A stretch of 64,000 nt of DNA. Source: Halovenus marina. GTDB lineage: Archaea; Halobacteriota; Halobacteria; Halobacteriales; Haloarculaceae. Positions within the stretch are counted from its first letter, which is position 1; the number at the start of each line of letters is the position of its first letter. A model generated the notes under the pieces. That model was not told where the DNA came from. It saw only the letters and a list, made by a program, of their open reading frames with translations, and did not search any database. Of this stretch, positions 42,855 through 51,220 are shown piece by piece. The DNA lies in assembly GCF_051414115.1 (NCBI RefSeq), contig NZ_JBLKNZ010000001.1:496001-560000 (forward strand), in the 5' to 3' direction. The translations under genes were made by a program, and so were the position numbers.

Positions 42855-43379
42855 TTACGTCTCGTCTGCTCGCTCGACCCGAAACTGACCCCCGCAGTCC
42901 CCGCATCGGTACTCGTCGGGGTCGGTGACCAGTTTCGACTCCCGGTAGCGGGCCAGTTGCGCCCCGCAGTCGACACACACGACCCACCACTCCGGGTCGG
43001 TGAATCGCTCGCAGTGGACGTGTGTGTCCAGTCGGCCGGCCAACTCCCGGAATCGGTCGCCGTGGCTTGGATCGTTTGTCTCCTCGATCAAGTGGACGTG
43101 GATCAGTTCGTGGCGGATGGTCGCCGCCATCGCCGCCCACCCCGCTCGCTCGAAATAGCCCCACGTCAACACGACTGTCTGCGGGCGGTCGTCCCTGTAT
43201 CTGACCGCGCCCGCGCGCCGTTTCGCTCGCGTGCTCACTTCCCAGTCCAGCCGGTTCACCGGAACCGACAGGTCGTGTTCGTCAGCGACTGCCCGTGCGT
43301 ACACTCGCGCGACGGCGAGAAACTCCTCGTGAGAGCACTCCGGAGACACGCGATACCGCTCGGGTGAAACGGTCGCCAC
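42855..43379 (-). CDS. SprT-like zinc metalloprotease domain protein
   Basis: This 174-residue protein has the SprT motif AATIRHELIHVHLIEETNDPSHGDRF (HExxH plus a third His) and a C-terminal zinc ribbon CVDCGAQL...CGDCGG. In eukaryotes the related Spartan cleaves DNA-protein crosslinks; a similar task in archaea is inferred. There is no ATG at the 5' end of the frame. I take GTG at 43379; TTG at 43409 and GTG at 43349 are other candidates. It is convergent with leuS, 10 bases apart. Confidence 0.85.
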   Translation of the reverse strand: MATVSPERYRVSPECSHEEFLAVARVYARAVADEHDLSVPVNRLDWEVSTRAKRRAGAVRYRDDRPQTVVLTWGYFERAGWAAMAATIRHELIHVHLIEETNDPSHGDRFRELAGRLDTHVHCERFTDPEWWVVCVDCGAQLARYRESKLVTDPDEYRCGDCGGQFRVERADET

Positions 43380-43463
43380 GGCGGGAGTCTCGACCCCGGC
43401 GAATATCAACAGTTCGGAACGGGCAAGCGACCGCCACAGCGCAGTGGAGACAACGTAATCCGC

Positions 43464-44450
43464 TCAGCGTTCACTTCCCACGAAGGAAAACGGCGTCCCG
43501 ATGTCGGTTTCTGCGGCATATTCGTAGACGACGTGTGCGGCAGCAACGTCCTGGATCGCGAGCCCCGTGGAGTCGAACACGGTAATCTCGTCGGGATCAG
43601 TCCGCCCAACAGTCTCACCGACGACGATGTCACCGAGCTCGGCGTGGATGTCCTCGTCGGTCAGGAGCCCCTCGCTCCAGGGGACGTTGATCTCCCCAGA
43701 GTGGGTGCACTGCTCGTAGTCGTCGATGACGAGCGTGGCGTCTCGAAGAATCTCGTCTGCGAGTTCCTGCTTGCCAGCCGCGTCGGCCCCGATGGCGTTG
43801 ACGTGGGTTCCGTCCGCGACCGCGTGAACGATTGGTTCGGTGACAGGCGTTATCGTCGAGAGAATGTCGCACTCGGCGGCCTCCTCGATGGTCCCTTCGC
43901 GCACGTCGTAGCTGTCGCCGTAGCGGTCGATAAAGGCCGCGACGGCCGCCTCGTCGACGTCGCTGACGACCACCTTTTCGATGTCGCGGACGGCGGCGAT
44001 GGCGTCGAGTTGTGTGTACGACTGGACGCCAGCCCCGACGAGACCGAGCGAGGTGGCGTCCTCGCGGGCGAGATGGCGCGTCGCGACTGCTGCGGCCGCG
44101 CCAGTTCGCAGTCGCGTCAGAGAGGTTCCGTCCATGAGCGCGAGCGGGAACGCCGTCTCGGGGTCCGAGTAGATCATCGTGCCCATGACTGTCGGCAGGT
44201 CGTGTTTCGTGGGATTGTCCGGGTGGACGTTGACCCACTTGACGCCCGCCGCTTCCCAGTCCTCGGTCCGGAGATAGGCGGGCATCGACCGGAAGTCGCC
44301 GTTGTGCTGTGGGAGTTCGATGTAGGATTTGGGGGGCATCTGCACGTCGCCGCGTGCGTACGCCGCGAAGGCGCGTTCGACCGCGTCGATCACGTCAGTC
44401 GTCTGTGCGCCCGCTTCGACGGCGTCTTGATCGAGCAGCAGGGTCTCCAT
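43464..44450 (-). CDS. Ornithine cyclodeaminase / alanine dehydrogenase family
   Basis: This 328-residue NAD-dependent enzyme belongs to the OCD/mu-crystallin family. Seen are PPKSYIELP, the substrate lysine region GVKWVNVHPDNP, DGTSLTRLRTGAAAAVAT and the Rossmann glycine motif GLVGAGVQSYTQLDAI. Family members are archaeal alanine dehydrogenases or ornithine cyclodeaminases (ornithine to proline); the sequence does not settle which. Its ATG lies 26 bases from a TATAAG box (44475-44480, minus strand), so it is probably leaderless. Confidence 0.88.
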   Translation of the reverse strand: METLLLDQDAVEAGAQTTDVIDAVERAFAAYARGDVQMPPKSYIELPQHNGDFRSMPAYLRTEDWEAAGVKWVNVHPDNPTKHDLPTVMGTMIYSDPETAFPLALMDGTSLTRLRTGAAAAVATRHLAREDATSLGLVGAGVQSYTQLDAIAAVRDIEKVVVSDVDEAAVAAFIDRYGDSYDVREGTIEEAAECDILSTITPVTEPIVHAVADGTHVNAIGADAAGKQELADEILRDATLVIDDYEQCTHSGEINVPWSEGLLTDEDIHAELGDIVVGETVGRTDPDEITVFDSTGLAIQDVAAAHVVYEYAAETDIGTPFSFVGSER

Positions 44451-44477
44451 GGATCCTGCTACACCACGGGACTTCTT

Positions 44478-44556
44478 ATACTGCTGGCTGTTCGTTCGGA
44501 AACATATTCGGAACTCGGGGTCCGAATTCGTTTCGAGATGGGACAGCCAGCAGTAT
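44478..44556. repeat. 79-base long inverted repeat in a divergent promoter region
   Basis: ATACTGCTGGCTGT (44478-44491) and ACAGCCAGCAGTAT (44543-44556) are perfect 14-base inverted copies. Between them TTCGGA (44507-44512) pairs with TCCGAA (44521-44526) and more pairs lie in between, so the whole 79 bases can fold into one imperfect hairpin. The left arm overlaps the TATA-like box of the OCD-family gene. Confidence 0.6.
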
Positions 44557-44637
44557 TACTGTTTGTGCGTGTTTCGCGCAGATGACACTCGATTGGGTGG
44601 CGACTGACACTGCTCCACGGGACCGACAGCGCGAGGA

Positions 44638-44650
44638 CAAGACCTATAGA
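44638..44650 (+). promoter_or_regulatory. hisI promoter
   Basis: AGACCTATAGAAG (44638-44650) holds TATAG at 44643-44647, 27-31 bases before the hisI ATG at 44674, as expected for a leaderless gene. Confidence 0.5.
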
Positions 44651-44673
44651 AGCGACAGCGCTACCGGACACAC

Positions 44674-45051
44674 ATGACCGAAGACGCGCCGGATCTCGCC
44701 TTCGACGAATCGGACCTGTTGCCCGTCGTCGCGCAGGACGCCGACTCCGACGAGGTCGTGATGCTCGCGTACGCGAATGAGGAAGCGCTTGCGCGAACGC
44801 GCGAGACCGGACTCGCACACTACTTCTCACGGAGTAGCGAGTCGCTCTGGCAGAAAGGCGAGACGAGCGGTCACGTCCAGCACGTCGAGGAGATCCGCGT
44901 CGACTGTGACGGCGATGCGCTCCTGTATCGCGTCGAGCAGGAGGGCGGGGCCTGCCACACCGGGTTCGAGTCGTGTTTCTACCGGACCATCGACGGTGCG
45001 GTCGTCGGTGACCGCGTGTTCGACCCCGACGACGTCTACGACGAGGACTGA
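44674..45051 (+). CDS. hisI: Phosphoribosyl-AMP cyclohydrolase
   Basis: This 125-residue enzyme opens the adenine ring of phosphoribosyl-AMP in histidine synthesis. It has VVMLAYANEEALARTRETGLAHYFSRS, SLWQKGETSGHVQHVEEIRVDCDGDALLYRV and the zinc-ligand end EGGACHTGFESCFYR. It is the free-standing hisI without the HisE domain, which is the usual archaeal layout. No other his gene is nearby. Confidence 0.95.
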   Translation: MTEDAPDLAFDESDLLPVVAQDADSDEVVMLAYANEEALARTRETGLAHYFSRSSESLWQKGETSGHVQHVEEIRVDCDGDALLYRVEQEGGACHTGFESCFYRTIDGAVVGDRVFDPDDVYDED

Positions 45052-45092
45052 ATCGACTACCACACGAAGCAACTACCCACGATATTCAAAGG

Positions 45093-46223
45093 ATGTCTTC
45101 AACGACCACAGCCCCAGAGACCGCCGAATCCGAACTCGAAACGCTCGAAACCCGTCTCGACGGGGCCACCGAACGCGTCGAGGAGTTCGGCCGGGAGGAC
45201 CTCGAACGACTGGCCGACATCTACGAATCGTTCGTCGAACTGCTCGACCGCTACGAGGAGGACGTCGTCGGCGACGGGGAGTTCGAGACGTTCATCGAGT
45301 TTCAGGGCGAAATTGCGGCGGTCGTCGAGGAGATGTCCGAGGATCTACTGCTGTACGAGACCTTCGAGGAGTGTGACGACCGCCTCCAGCAGCGCCGTCT
45401 CCACGAGTCCGACTTCGAGTACGTCTACGAGCAACTCGAACCGATCGCCGACCTGGTTGCCCGACTCGACGAACACGAGCAGGCGCTTGCGGCCTACAGA
45501 GAGCGCCGTCGGGAACTCCAGCGTGAGATCCGCGAACTCGACGAACAGATCGACCATCTCGAACGACTCTCCCGACTCGGTGAGGCAGACATCGACGCCC
45601 CGACGGAGCGGCTTCGAGAGCCGATCGAGACCTACAATAACGCCGTCACCGAGGCCTTCGAGTCGTTCAAGCGCGACCGACCGGCGCGGGAGGTACTCGC
45701 CTTCCTCGACCGGATGGAGCAGTACCCGCTGGTGGAGTTCGAGTCGCCGCCGACGGAACTGCACGAGTATCTCTCGACCAGCGACCCCGGGACGGAGCCG
45801 ATTCCGACGCTGCTCGAATACGCCGACTACTCCCGCTCGAAGCTCGACCACTACGTCGACGACTCCGACGCGTTCAAACACGTCCTCGGCGGCAAACAGA
45901 CCTACTTCCAGCGACTCGACGCCGAACCGCTCCGGGTCGACTGGCCGCCGCCATCGGCGGAGCACCTGCGCTGGCGCTGTCAGGAACTGACAGCGGCGGT
46001 CAACCGGTTCGCGCCGGACGTGGTCGAACACCTCCGGGCTGTCGAGCGACTGCCACAGGAGACCGAGTACGAACGCCTCCAGGAGAGCGCCCTCGCCCGT
46101 GCGGAGTTGAGCGATGACGAGCGCGAGCGCCTCGCCTCGGGGTCTGTCGAGTCAGAACTGGAGACGGCGCGCACGGAGCGCGAACAGTTGCAGGAACTGC
46201 TGGAGCAGTACCCCGAGCGGTGA
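45093..46223 (+). CDS. Coiled-coil protein conserved in haloarchaea
   Basis: This 376-residue acidic protein is almost wholly helical, with long heptad-rich runs (SELETLETRLDGATERVEEF; YRERRRELQREIRELDEQID; VESELETARTEREQLQELLE). The middle (SPPTELHEYLSTSDPGTEPI, YSRSKLDHYVDD, GGKQTYFQRLDAEPLRVDWPPPS) is the part likely to be a folded domain. Similar proteins occur across haloarchaea as uncharacterised families. It follows hisI by 41 bases and could share its transcript. Confidence 0.65.
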   Translation: MSSTTTAPETAESELETLETRLDGATERVEEFGREDLERLADIYESFVELLDRYEEDVVGDGEFETFIEFQGEIAAVVEEMSEDLLLYETFEECDDRLQQRRLHESDFEYVYEQLEPIADLVARLDEHEQALAAYRERRRELQREIRELDEQIDHLERLSRLGEADIDAPTERLREPIETYNNAVTEAFESFKRDRPAREVLAFLDRMEQYPLVEFESPPTELHEYLSTSDPGTEPIPTLLEYADYSRSKLDHYVDDSDAFKHVLGGKQTYFQRLDAEPLRVDWPPPSAEHLRWRCQELTAAVNRFAPDVVEHLRAVERLPQETEYERLQESALARAELSDDERERLASGSVESELETARTEREQLQELLEQYPER

Positions 46224-46250
46224 GCGGATACGAGTGCCTGAACAGGTCGG

Positions 46251-47603
46251 TCAGCGAGCACCTTCGATGACCGACACCAGCCGTTCGGCGAACTGTTCGG
46301 CCCGGTCTCGGCTGGACGCTTCGGCGTAGACGCGGATCACGGGTTCCGTCCCGCTCGGGCGGGCGAGCACCCACGCGTCCCCGTAGTCGAGACGGTAGCC
46401 GTCGGTGGTGTCGAGGTCGGCGTCGGCCTCCCAGGCAGCCGTCTCGATGGCTTCGAGCATCGCCGCTCGCTCGTCGCTGTTCTCGTGATGGATGTCGTAC
46501 CGGACGTTGTGATAGCTGTCGTAGGGGGCCACGAGTTCGCTCACCGTGGCGTCGGTCAGGAGTTCACAGAACCGCGCAGCGGTGTAGGCCCCGTCGCGAG
46601 CGATCCGGTAGTCGGGGAAGATGATCCCGCCGTTGCCCTCGCCTGCGACCGGAACTGACGCCCCGCTGTCGTTCAGTTCGCGGATCGTGGTGATGATGTA
46701 GGTGCTGCCGATCCGGGTGAGCTCGAGGGTCGCGTCGGCCCGCTCACAGACGTCGACCAGCCGCTGTGAGGCGTTGGCCGCCGAGACGACCGTATCGCCG
46801 CGCTGGAGCGACGACTCGGCGAGCGCGGCGAGCACCGCCGATCCGTTGACGAAGGAGCCAGTTTCGTCGAAGAAGATCGCCCGGTCTCCGTCTCCGTCGT
46901 GGGCAATTCCGACATCAGCGTCGGCCGCCCGGACGAGTTCGCCCAGATCCCCGAGATTTTCCTTGATCGGCTCTGGGTCACGACCCGGAAAATGGCCGTC
47001 GGGCTGCGCGTTCACTGTCCTGACAGAACAGCCGAGTTCGCGAAACAGGTCCGGACTGGTGAGCGCCCCCGCACCGTGGCCGGGGTCGAGCGCAATCGTC
47101 AGGTCGCTGTCCGCGATTGCCTCGCGGTCGACGGCCGAACGTACCTCCTCGCGGTAGGCCCGATTCGCGCCATCGACCGACCGGACCTCGCCAACCTCGT
47201 CCCAGCGAGCGAGTGCCGGATCGTCGTCGAGTCGCTGCTCGATGGCCACGAGGCGGTCGCTGGTCAACTCGACGCCGTCGGGGCCACAGAGTTTGATCCC
47301 GTTGAACTCCGCCGGGTTGTGCGAGGCGGTGACCATCACGCCCGGGACGCCCTCGCGCTCGCAGTACGCCTGCAGCGCCGGCGTCGGAACGACCCCGACG
47401 CGGTCGACGTCACAGCCGACACTCGCCAGCCCGCTCGTGACTGCATCGGTCAGCAGGCGGCCGGTCGTTCGGGTGTCCCGCCCGACCGCGATTCGGTCGG
47501 CGGCGAGGACGCTCCCTGCCGTTCCCGCGACCGTGAGCGCGTACGACGGACTCAACTCTGTGGGTGCGATCCCCCGAACACCACTCGATCCGAAGACCTC
47601 CAT
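46251..47603 (-). CDS. glmM: Phosphoglucosamine/phosphohexose mutase
   Basis: This 450-residue alpha-D-phosphohexomutase has FGSSGVRGIAP at the N-terminus, the phosphoserine loop MVTASHNPAEFNGIKL, the metal loop AHDGDGDRAIFFDE, the sugar loop GEGNGGIIFPD and the phosphate-binding RPSGTEPVIRVYAEA. It probably isomerises glucosamine-6-phosphate to the 1-phosphate for sugar nucleotides used in glycosylation of the S-layer. The start at 47603 is set by the family N-terminus. Divergent to pyrE. Confidence 0.92.
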   Translation of the reverse strand: MEVFGSSGVRGIAPTELSPSYALTVAGTAGSVLAADRIAVGRDTRTTGRLLTDAVTSGLASVGCDVDRVGVVPTPALQAYCEREGVPGVMVTASHNPAEFNGIKLCGPDGVELTSDRLVAIEQRLDDDPALARWDEVGEVRSVDGANRAYREEVRSAVDREAIADSDLTIALDPGHGAGALTSPDLFRELGCSVRTVNAQPDGHFPGRDPEPIKENLGDLGELVRAADADVGIAHDGDGDRAIFFDETGSFVNGSAVLAALAESSLQRGDTVVSAANASQRLVDVCERADATLELTRIGSTYIITTIRELNDSGASVPVAGEGNGGIIFPDYRIARDGAYTAARFCELLTDATVSELVAPYDSYHNVRYDIHHENSDERAAMLEAIETAAWEADADLDTTDGYRLDYGDAWVLARPSGTEPVIRVYAEASSRDRAEQFAERLVSVIEGAR

Positions 47604-47745
47604 GTGCCTGCGAGTCGGTCCGGCCCGACCATAGTGGTTGCGCTGTCCGAAACTGGTGTCTAATGAGTACGAACTGCTGACATGGGATTTGAGATCCCGA
47701 CCAGAGACCGGCACACCCATTACGGGGCGGCGTTTGCTGGCCGAT

Positions 47746-48276
47746 ATGGACAAGCAAGCACTCATCGACCGGCTTCAGGAGACCGAAGCGGTCCGCTACG
47801 GCGAGTTCGAACTCGCAAGCGGCGGGACGAGCAGCTACTACATCGACAAGTACGCCTTCGAGACCGACCCCCAGACGCTCCAGGCCATCGCCGAGGCGTT
47901 CGCGGAACTGGTCGACGACGAGACCCTCGGCGGCGTCGCACTCGGTGCTGTGCCGCTCGTCGCTGTCACCAGCACCGTCGCCGGAAACCCCTCTGTGATC
48001 GTGCGCAAGGAGTCCAAATCCCACGGGACCGGCAACCGGATCGAGGGCGAGTTCGAACCCGGCGAGGAAGTCGTCGTGATCGAAGACGTCGCCACGACCG
48101 GCAACAGTGCCATCGACGCCGTCGAGGCGCTCCGCGAGGCGGGCGCGACCGTCGAGCGCGTGCTGGTGGTCGTCGACCGTGAGGAGGGAGCGCGCGAGAA
48201 TCTCGCAGAACACGGCGTCACGCTCGACGCGCTGATCACCGCCTCCGAGTTGCTCGACGACCGCCCGCCAGAGTAA
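47746..48276 (+). CDS. pyrE: Orotate phosphoribosyltransferase
   Basis: This 176-residue enzyme makes orotidine monophosphate from orotate and PRPP. It has ELASGGTSSYYIDKYAFETDP, the IVRKESKSHGTGNRIEGEF loop with catalytic lysine and the PRPP motif VVVIEDVATTGNSAIDAVE. The ATG at 47746 begins the family N-terminus (MDKQALIDRL); the frame upstream to 47638 is not conserved. It is a single gene divergent from glmM. Confidence 0.95.
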   Translation: MDKQALIDRLQETEAVRYGEFELASGGTSSYYIDKYAFETDPQTLQAIAEAFAELVDDETLGGVALGAVPLVAVTSTVAGNPSVIVRKESKSHGTGNRIEGEFEPGEEVVVIEDVATTGNSAIDAVEALREAGATVERVLVVVDREEGARENLAEHGVTLDALITASELLDDRPPE

Positions 48277-48300
48277 CCGACCCGTCGCGCAGCAGTTGCC

Positions 48301-48410
48301 GACCCCGTGCACAGTCCTGTCTGCTATCGCTCATGCCGACTCCGCACGCAGTCCTGTCTACTATCGCCCATGCCGACCCCGCGCACAGTCCCGTCCGATA
48401 TTTGTGTCCG
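48301..48410. repeat. 37-base imperfect tandem repeat upstream of glutaredoxin gene
   Basis: Three head-to-tail copies begin at 48301, 48338 and 48375, each opening GAC[C/T]CCG and continuing with CAGTC[C/T][T/C]GTC. Copies 1 and 2 are 37 bases and differ at about five positions; copy 3 matches over its first 22-25 bases and then diverges. They end about 20-30 bases before the glutaredoxin ATG at 48430. They contain ATGCC at the end of copies 1 and 2, so they add false start codons in frame or out of frame. Confidence 0.75.
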
Positions 48411-48429
48411 CGCGCCCTACGGGCAGTCG

Positions 48430-48675
48430 ATGGCGAATCTCGAACTGTACGAACTCGAAGGCTGTCCGTACTGTGCGAAAGTCAAGTCGAAACTCGACGA
48501 ACTCGGTCTCGAATACGAGTCCCACATGGTCCCGCGCTCGCACGACGAGCGCACTGAGGTCGAGAAAGTGAGCGGACAGACCGGCGTCCCGGTCCTCGTC
48601 GACAACGAACACGGCATCGAGGGGATGCCAGAGTCAGACGACATCGTCGCGTATCTGGAAAAGACCTACGCCTGA
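48430..48675 (+). CDS. Glutaredoxin-like thioredoxin-fold protein
   Basis: This 81-residue protein has ANLELYELEGCPYCAKVKSKL (C-P-Y-C active site), the cis-Pro TGVPVLVDNEHGIEGMPESDDIVAYLEKTYA end and the length of glutaredoxins or the N-terminal domain of GST. Haloarchaea lack glutathione, so gamma-glutamylcysteine or a thioredoxin reductase is the probable partner. The start at 48430 follows the repeats and matches the family N-terminus. Confidence 0.88.
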   Translation: MANLELYELEGCPYCAKVKSKLDELGLEYESHMVPRSHDERTEVEKVSGQTGVPVLVDNEHGIEGMPESDDIVAYLEKTYA

Positions 48676-48687
48676 CGCTCTCGCCGG

Positions 48688-49860
48688 TCAGCCGCTTTCC
48701 TCTCCACCGTTGAAGACCCGGTCTGCGAGCGATTCGATGTCCTCCTCGCCGAGCGCGGAGCGAACGAGCAGGCGGCCGCCGATGACCGCCGGGCTGAGGA
48801 CCGTGTCAGCGCCCGCTCGCTTGAGTTTGTTCACGTTGTCGCGGACAGTCGCGGCCGCGACGATGCGGGCGTCGGGGCTGAGTTCACGCGCCGTCAGAAT
48901 CGCGAGCGCGTCCTCTGCGTCGTCGTTCGTCGCGACGATGACCGCCCGGGCGTGTTCGATCGCGACTGCGTGCTGGGTCTCCTCGTCGCTCGGGTCGCCG
49001 ACAGAGACGTTGATCCCCTGGTCCCGGAGCAGCTGCGCCTGCTCTCGGTCGGGCGTCACGACGATAAATTCGGCGTCGTCTGCGAGTTCTTCGAGAAGCG
49101 GTTCGGTCAGTTCGCCGTAGCCGAGCACCACGACGTGGTCCTCGAACAGTTCGTACTCTGTGTCAGTCATGGTTCCGAGTGCACGCGAGAACCGCGCCTC
49201 GATGGCCGGTCCGAGCACCGACCCGAGCGTAATCGCAAAGCTTGCCGTTCCGAGCACGACGACCGAGATACCGAACAGTCGCGCCTGCTGGGACTGTGGC
49301 GTGATGTCTCCGTAGCCGACGGTACTCGCCGTGACGATAGTGTAGTAAAAGGCGTCAGTCAGCGTGGTGACGCCGGTGAACTCCTCCCGGAGCGCGAACG
49401 CGCCGACGCTTCCGTAGGTCAGCGTCCCCGTGAGTGCGAGGATGGCCGCAATCTGTGTCGTCGATAGCGAGATGGGTCTGTCGAAGCGCCGGTAGTTCAC
49501 CAACAGCGCAGGCAAGGAGAGTATCGACAGGACAACGAGCGGCATCGAGTAGACGCTCACCTGAATGAGCCCCTGAATCGCCGTGACCGGGAGCAGGATG
49601 ACAGTCGCGTACCACCCGACACGGAGCCCTCGTCGCAACGCGTAGGTGCTCAACAGCATGATGAAGCCGGTCAGCGTCCCGGTGAAGCCAGCGGCCGCCT
49701 GCACTTCGGGTGGCACGTACATATCGAGCGGCCCCGCGTGAACGCCGACAGTGATGTTCGCGATTCCTGTCCCGAGCGAGAGAAATGCGACGAGACTCGC
49801 AGAGATAACCGCAGCACGCACTCCGAACCACTGCCACCGTGTCTCTGCGGTCGGAGCCAT
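48688..49860 (-). CDS. Potassium channel with RCK (TrkA-N) domain
   Basis: This 390-residue protein has several transmembrane helices, the pore with selectivity filter TASTVGYGDITPQS and a final helix LFGISVVVLGTASFAITL. A cytoplasmic RCK domain follows (HVVVLGYGELTEPLLEEL, VVTPDREQAQLLRDQGINVSVGDPSDE), where the Rossmann glycine motif GYGELT is partly kept, with a C-terminal VRSALGEEDIESLADRVF. Helices before the pore number more than two, so it is a six-helix-like layout. The ATG at 49860 is chosen; 49905 is an alternative. Confidence 0.88.
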   Translation of the reverse strand: MAPTAETRWQWFGVRAAVISASLVAFLSLGTGIANITVGVHAGPLDMYVPPEVQAAAGFTGTLTGFIMLLSTYALRRGLRVGWYATVILLPVTAIQGLIQVSVYSMPLVVLSILSLPALLVNYRRFDRPISLSTTQIAAILALTGTLTYGSVGAFALREEFTGVTTLTDAFYYTIVTASTVGYGDITPQSQQARLFGISVVVLGTASFAITLGSVLGPAIEARFSRALGTMTDTEYELFEDHVVVLGYGELTEPLLEELADDAEFIVVTPDREQAQLLRDQGINVSVGDPSDEETQHAVAIEHARAVIVATNDDAEDALAILTARELSPDARIVAAATVRDNVNKLKRAGADTVLSPAVIGGRLLVRSALGEEDIESLADRVFNGGEESG

Positions 49861-49996
49861 GTTGCTCGAATCGATTGCTGACGGGTAAAGCGTACCGTTC
49901 TCCATTCGCTATTGCCGGTCTGCGATGCAGACACGCAGTTCTGCTCGTGATACTGGGGCAGAAACGCCTTTTAGTGACGACGGCCACACCGTAGGT

Positions 49997-51220
49997 ATGG
50001 CATCGCTTCCGGCGGAGATCCTGCTCGGGATCTATCTCGGGTTGCTCGTCGGAATCCTCCCAGCACTCGCTTCGTGGACGCTCGGCTTCCTCTTCAAGTA
50101 TTTCACGGGGGTGACGCTCCCGGGGTTCGGTGTGACGATTCTCGCAGTCGCGCTCGCCGGTGTCAACGGCGGGTTGCTCGCACTCGCCGACGAGACAGTG
50201 ACACAGAGCCCGAACGCCCCACGACTCGTGACTGCGATTCTCGTCGTCGCCATGCTCGCGATGTACGCACACAGTAAGGGCGACCAGATGGCAACCGAGA
50301 TGCCCCAGCGCCCGTCGCTCTCGTCGCTGCGGGGGCAGACCCTCTCTCGTGACCTGGCCGAGTTTCTCCACGGCGGCGACAAGGTTCGCGTCCGAATCGT
50401 GGGTGACGTCACGGATATGGAGGGGTATCCGCCGCTCCCCGAGGAACTCCGCGCAGAGTTGCGCACCACCGACCTGACCTTTCCCGCCGACCTGCGGCTC
50501 GACGAACTCGAAGCACGAGCGGCCGAAACGCTCCGGACGAAACACGACCTGGGCGACGTGTCGGTCAGCATCGACGAGCGTGGTCGCGCGACGGTCAGCG
50601 CCGCGCCGCCATTTTCCGGCCTCTCGAAGCGTGTCGGCTCCGGTCGACACGCCGTCTCCGTGGCCGGGTTGCTTCCGACTGGACTCGCCCGCGGTGACGA
50701 GGTGACGGTCATTACGCCGGACGCACAGGTTCGCGGGACGGTGCTGAGCGCGAAGACTGACGGCGCGGCACAGATCGACGACCAGCGCCTCGACATTACG
50801 CCCGAGACAGACGAGGACGACCACAAGACGCCGGTTCGTGCACCGACGACGAACGGCGGCGAGGGGCGACTGACGGTCGCAGTCACCCGGACGGACGTGC
50901 AACCGCTGTTGCGCGCAAGCGACGTGAAAATCGTCGTCGAGTCCCGCGGCACGCGCCGCGAGTACGAGGCGGTCTCGCTGCTCCGGCGCGCTGGCAGACA
51001 CGTCCGCCGCCTCGCCGTGCGCCCTGACGGACCGCTCGATGGCATCCAGATCGGCCCTGCCAGACTCCCGGAAACCGAGGGGATCACCGTCCTCGCCGTG
51101 AAGAGCGCGGACGGGTGGCTGGTCGCACCCGAGGGGACGACGACACTCGAAGCGGGTGACGAACTCTTCGCGGTCGGGACGCGTGATTCACTCACAGCAC
51201 TCGCCGGAGGGACGACATGA
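49997..51220 (+). CDS. TrkA-C-type membrane protein I
   Basis: This 407-residue protein has three N-terminal membrane helices (EILLGIYLGLLVGILPALAS, VTILAVALAGVNGGLLAL, LVTAILVVAMLAMYAHS), then a long soluble part made of RCK_C-like strand/helix modules (PLPEELRAELRTTDLTFPAD; ARLPETEGITVLAVKSADGW with TTTLEAGDELFAVG at the end). Haloarchaeal annotations call this type a potassium transporter TrkA. It lacks a permease domain and more likely regulates a channel. The next gene begins inside its stop (ATGA). Confidence 0.75.
   Translation: MASLPAEILLGIYLGLLVGILPALASWTLGFLFKYFTGVTLPGFGVTILAVALAGVNGGLLALADETVTQSPNAPRLVTAILVVAMLAMYAHSKGDQMATEMPQRPSLSSLRGQTLSRDLAEFLHGGDKVRVRIVGDVTDMEGYPPLPEELRAELRTTDLTFPADLRLDELEARAAETLRTKHDLGDVSVSIDERGRATVSAAPPFSGLSKRVGSGRHAVSVAGLLPTGLARGDEVTVITPDAQVRGTVLSAKTDGAAQIDDQRLDITPETDEDDHKTPVRAPTTNGGEGRLTVAVTRTDVQPLLRASDVKIVVESRGTRREYEAVSLLRRAGRHVRRLAVRPDGPLDGIQIGPARLPETEGITVLAVKSADGWLVAPEGTTTLEAGDELFAVGTRDSLTALAGGTT

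Noticed and set aside
44581..44677. Small plus-strand frame ending in the hisI start (ATGA)
   Set aside because: The TATA-like box of hisI lies inside it and the peptide is low in typical protein features; leaderless hisI is simpler.
48301..48410. Possible CRISPR array
   Set aside because: The three units are contiguous and imperfect, without spacers; no cas gene is near.
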